Shown one piece after another: positions 60,510-61,605 of a stretch of DNA of 61,605 nt. Position 1 is the stretch's first letter; the number at the start of each line of letters is the position of its first letter. The notes beneath the pieces are model-generated. The model saw only the letters and a list, made by a program, of their open reading frames with translations. It was not told the origin of the DNA and searched no databases. This DNA is from Gammaproteobacteria bacterium. GTDB taxonomy: Bacteria; Pseudomonadota; Gammaproteobacteria; Xanthomonadales; SZUA-36. Position numbers and translations under genes: made by a program. The stretch covers positions 1-61,605 of the forward strand of contig JAJFLB010000068.1 of NCBI GenBank assembly GCA_021772915.1. Reading direction: 5' to 3'.

Positions 60510-60586
60510 TGCGCGGTGGACTGGAGTGGCTCCAGCTCGGTCTCATAAGCCGAATGACGTGGGTTCGATTCCCACCCGCGCCACCA
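60510..60586 (+). tRNA. tRNA-Met (CAT), possibly initiator
   Basis: Anticodon loop CTCATAA gives CAT. The acceptor TGCGCGG/CCGCGCC has a T-C mismatch at position 1-72, as in initiator tRNAs, but the anticodon stem lacks the three G-C pairs of a canonical initiator. CCA is encoded. An Ile2-type function is another possibility. Confidence 0.82.
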
Positions 60587-60598
60587 TTTGAAAACTGT

Positions 60599-60673
60599 TC
60601 AGGGGTAGCTCAGTGGCAGAGCGTCCGGCTGTTACCCGGTTGGTCGGAGGTTCGACTCCTCCCCCCTGAGCCA
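60599..60673 (+). tRNA. tRNA-Asn (GTT)
   Basis: The acceptor TCAGGGG pairs with CCCCTGA, discriminator G and encoded CCA. Loop CTGTTAC gives GTT. The D-arm GCTC...GAGC and T-arm GGAGG/CCTCC are regular. Confidence 0.9.
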
Positions 60674-60679
60674 TTGAAT

Positions 60680-60753
60680 TTGTACGTAGCTCAACGGCAG
60701 AGCACCGCACTGTGAATGCGGAGACGTGGGTTCAACTCCCACCGTACAACCCA
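60680..60753 (+). tRNA. tRNA-His (GTG)
   Basis: The acceptor TTGTACG pairs with CGTACAA, discriminator C (expected for His) and encoded CCA. Anticodon stem CCGCA/TGCGG with loop CTGTGAA gives GTG. Confidence 0.9.
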
Positions 60754-60754
60754 A

Positions 60755-60833
60755 CAGAGAGTGGGAGAGTTTGGCCGTCTCCGCCCGGCTTGGACCCGGG
60801 AGATCGCAGGTTCGAATCCTGCCTCTCTGACCA
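60755..60833 (+). tRNA. tRNA-Pro (TGG)
   Basis: The acceptor CAGAGAG pairs with CTCTCTG, discriminator A, encoded CCA. Stem CCCGG/CCGGG with loop CTTGGAC gives TGG. Confidence 0.88.
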
Positions 60834-60841
60834 ACAACAAG

Positions 60842-60918
60842 TGTCCGGTAGCTCAGTCGGTTAGAGCTCAGGTCTGATACGCCTGGTGTCGGAGGTTCGA
60901 TCCCTCCCCGGACAACCA
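60842..60918 (+). tRNA. tRNA-Ile (GAT)
   Basis: The acceptor TGTCCGG pairs with CCGGACA, discriminator A, encoded CCA. Stem CAGGT/GCCTG with loop CTGATAC gives GAT. The D-arm is a standard GCTC/GAGC. Confidence 0.9.
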
Positions 60919-60920
60919 AA

Positions 60921-60991
60921 ATTCGACCCGGGTGGCCGGACTCTGGACTCCAAATCCGGAAGACGGGGTTCGACTCCCCGGTCGTTTGCCA
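60921..60991 (+). tRNA. tRNA-Trp (CCA), degenerate
   Basis: Anticodon stem CTGGA/TCCGG with loop CTCCAAA gives CCA, discriminator G and encoded CCA. The T-arm CGGGG/CCCCG is good. The acceptor has two T-T mismatches at positions 2 and 3, and the D-arm is about four bases shorter than normal. It may be a decayed gene. Confidence 0.6.
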
Positions 60992-60992
60992 C

Positions 60993-61068
60993 AGGGGTGT
61001 AGTTCAGTTGGTAGAACGCCTGGTTTTGATCCAGGAAGTCGTGGGTTCGAGTCCTACCACCCCTGCCA
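60993..61068 (+). tRNA. tRNA-Gln (TTG)
   Basis: The acceptor AGGGGTG pairs with CACCCCT, discriminator G, encoded CCA. Stem CCTGG/CCAGG with loop TTTTGAT gives TTG. Confidence 0.9.
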
Positions 61069-61096
61069 TTTTCTTCGCTCACCGCAAAGGAGCAGC

Positions 61097-61605
61097 ATGA
61101 GTCCGGCTCTGTACTTCAAGACCAAGCCATTCCCGCACCAGTACGAAGAATGGGAGCAGTCGCGCAGCAGCGAGACTCGAGCCATCTTCTGGGAACCAGG
61201 CCTCGGCAAGACCAAGATCTCCATCGACACTGCCAGTCACTTGTACCGCGCCGACAAGATCGACTGCCTGTTCGTCCTCGCACCCAACGGAGTTCACGAC
61301 AACTGGATCGCAGACGAGGTGCCGATCCACATGCCCGATCACTGCGACACCTTGGGCATGGCGTACCATTCCCGTAAGGCCAAGACCAAGAAAGCCCAAA
61401 GAGAACGAGCTGCGGCGCTGACCCACGAGGGACTGCTGGTCGTGGCGATGACCTACGAAGGGTTCATGACCAAGGACGGACGCAAGTTCGCAGACGACCT
61501 GGTGAAGAACCGCAAGTGCCTGATGATCCTCGACGAGAGCACGCGCATCAAGTCGCCCAATGCGAAGCGCACGAAGAGCATCTGCATCTTCGGCAAGAAG
61601 GTGAC
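61097..61605 (+). CDS. SNF2/DEAD-like helicase, N-terminal part (continues at base 1)
   Basis: ATG 61097 follows CCGCAAAGGAGCAGC, right after the tRNA cluster. Helicase motif I is EPGLGKT (residues 33-39). The frame runs off the window end and, through the 141-bp repeat, continues exactly into 2-1093 to give a 486-residue protein. The DExx and C-terminal motifs are described in that entry. Confidence 0.93.
   Translation, partial: MSPALYFKTKPFPHQYEEWEQSRSSETRAIFWEPGLGKTKISIDTASHLYRADKIDCLFVLAPNGVHDNWIADEVPIHMPDHCDTLGMAYHSRKAKTKKAQRERAAALTHEGLLVVAMTYEGFMTKDGRKFADDLVKNRKCLMILDESTRIKSPNAKRTKSICIFGKKV
61465..61605. repeat. Right copy of 141-bp terminal direct repeat
   Basis: Identical to bases 1-141, lying within the helicase gene. 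See the left copy for interpretation. Confidence 0.97.

Noticed and set aside
60509-60715. Open frames across the tRNA cluster, both strands
   Set aside because: They run through well-folded tRNA genes and encode no recognisable protein.
1-61605. CRISPR arrays, transposases, integrase or lysogeny genes
   Set aside because: I saw no regularly spaced repeats, IS ends, recombinase motifs or divergent repressor region anywhere in the window.

Overview
The window is one complete tailed-phage genome, apparently circular or terminally redundant. Bases 1-141 are identical to 61465-61605, so the unit genome is about 61,464 bp, and the first and last genes are two halves of one SNF2-type helicase. Every gene I can support lies on the + strand. 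Coding density is high, with many ATGA and GTGA start/stop overlaps, and the DNA is visibly GC-rich. There is no integrase, repressor-type lysogeny module or CRISPR array, so a virulent siphovirus is likely. Two or three lipoprotein signals hint at a Gram-negative host, but the host cannot be named from sequence. The overall size, the tail module and the thymidine-modification genes recall YuA/M6-like siphoviruses; that link is an inference.

Early/middle region (61097 across the junction to about 28430). This holds the replication and nucleotide genes: SNF2 helicase, putative ssDNA-binding protein, RecD/Dda-like helicase, class II ribonucleotide reductase, family A DNA polymerase, dCMP deaminase, a PD-(D/E)XK (VRR-NUC-like) nuclease, an AEP-like primase fused to an SF3 helicase, a DUF932 protein and a MazG-like pyrophosphohydrolase. 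From 22.7 to 28.4 kb there is a string of very small genes, many with a private promoter. About eleven promoter-like sites share a recognisable design, several with two -35-like hexamers seven bases apart.

The most interesting part is 6360-14271. Here I see an amino acid:DNA transferase-like protein, a FAD-dependent oxidoreductase, a GNAT acetyltransferase, a P-loop kinase, a 5-hmdU-DNA-kinase-type helical-domain protein, a thymidylate-synthase-family enzyme (probable dUMP hydroxymethylase), an HD phosphohydrolase and an Nmad1/DUF1599-like protein. They are interleaved with unknown, translationally coupled genes. Together they read as a full thymidine hypermodification pathway. With dCMP deaminase supplying dUMP, the predicted route is dUMP to hmdUMP, incorporation of 5-hmdU into DNA, phosphorylation, amino acid attachment, flavin-dependent trimming and acetylation. 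The unknown cysteine-rich protein coupled into this operon may be a new component.

Late region (28829-59859). The order is: small terminase, secreted trypsin-like protease, holin-like protein with a nested lipoprotein, large terminase, DUF4055 portal, an 809-residue IPT/TIG-repeat protein with a small paralogue of its C-terminal domain, Mu-F-like head protein, scaffold, capsid, connectors, tail tube, tail chaperones joined by a GGGAAAC -1 frameshift site, tape measure, distal tail proteins, a 1259-residue tail-tip protein with a C-terminal LamG-like domain, a small membrane protein and an HTH-metallophosphoesterase. No endolysin is recognisable.

A strong terminator at about 60.06-60.10 kb is followed by ten tRNA genes (60254-61068): CAG, Glu, Ala, Met, Asn, His, Pro, Ile, Trp and Gln. 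Nine of the ten have an encoded CCA. Two of them are structurally odd.
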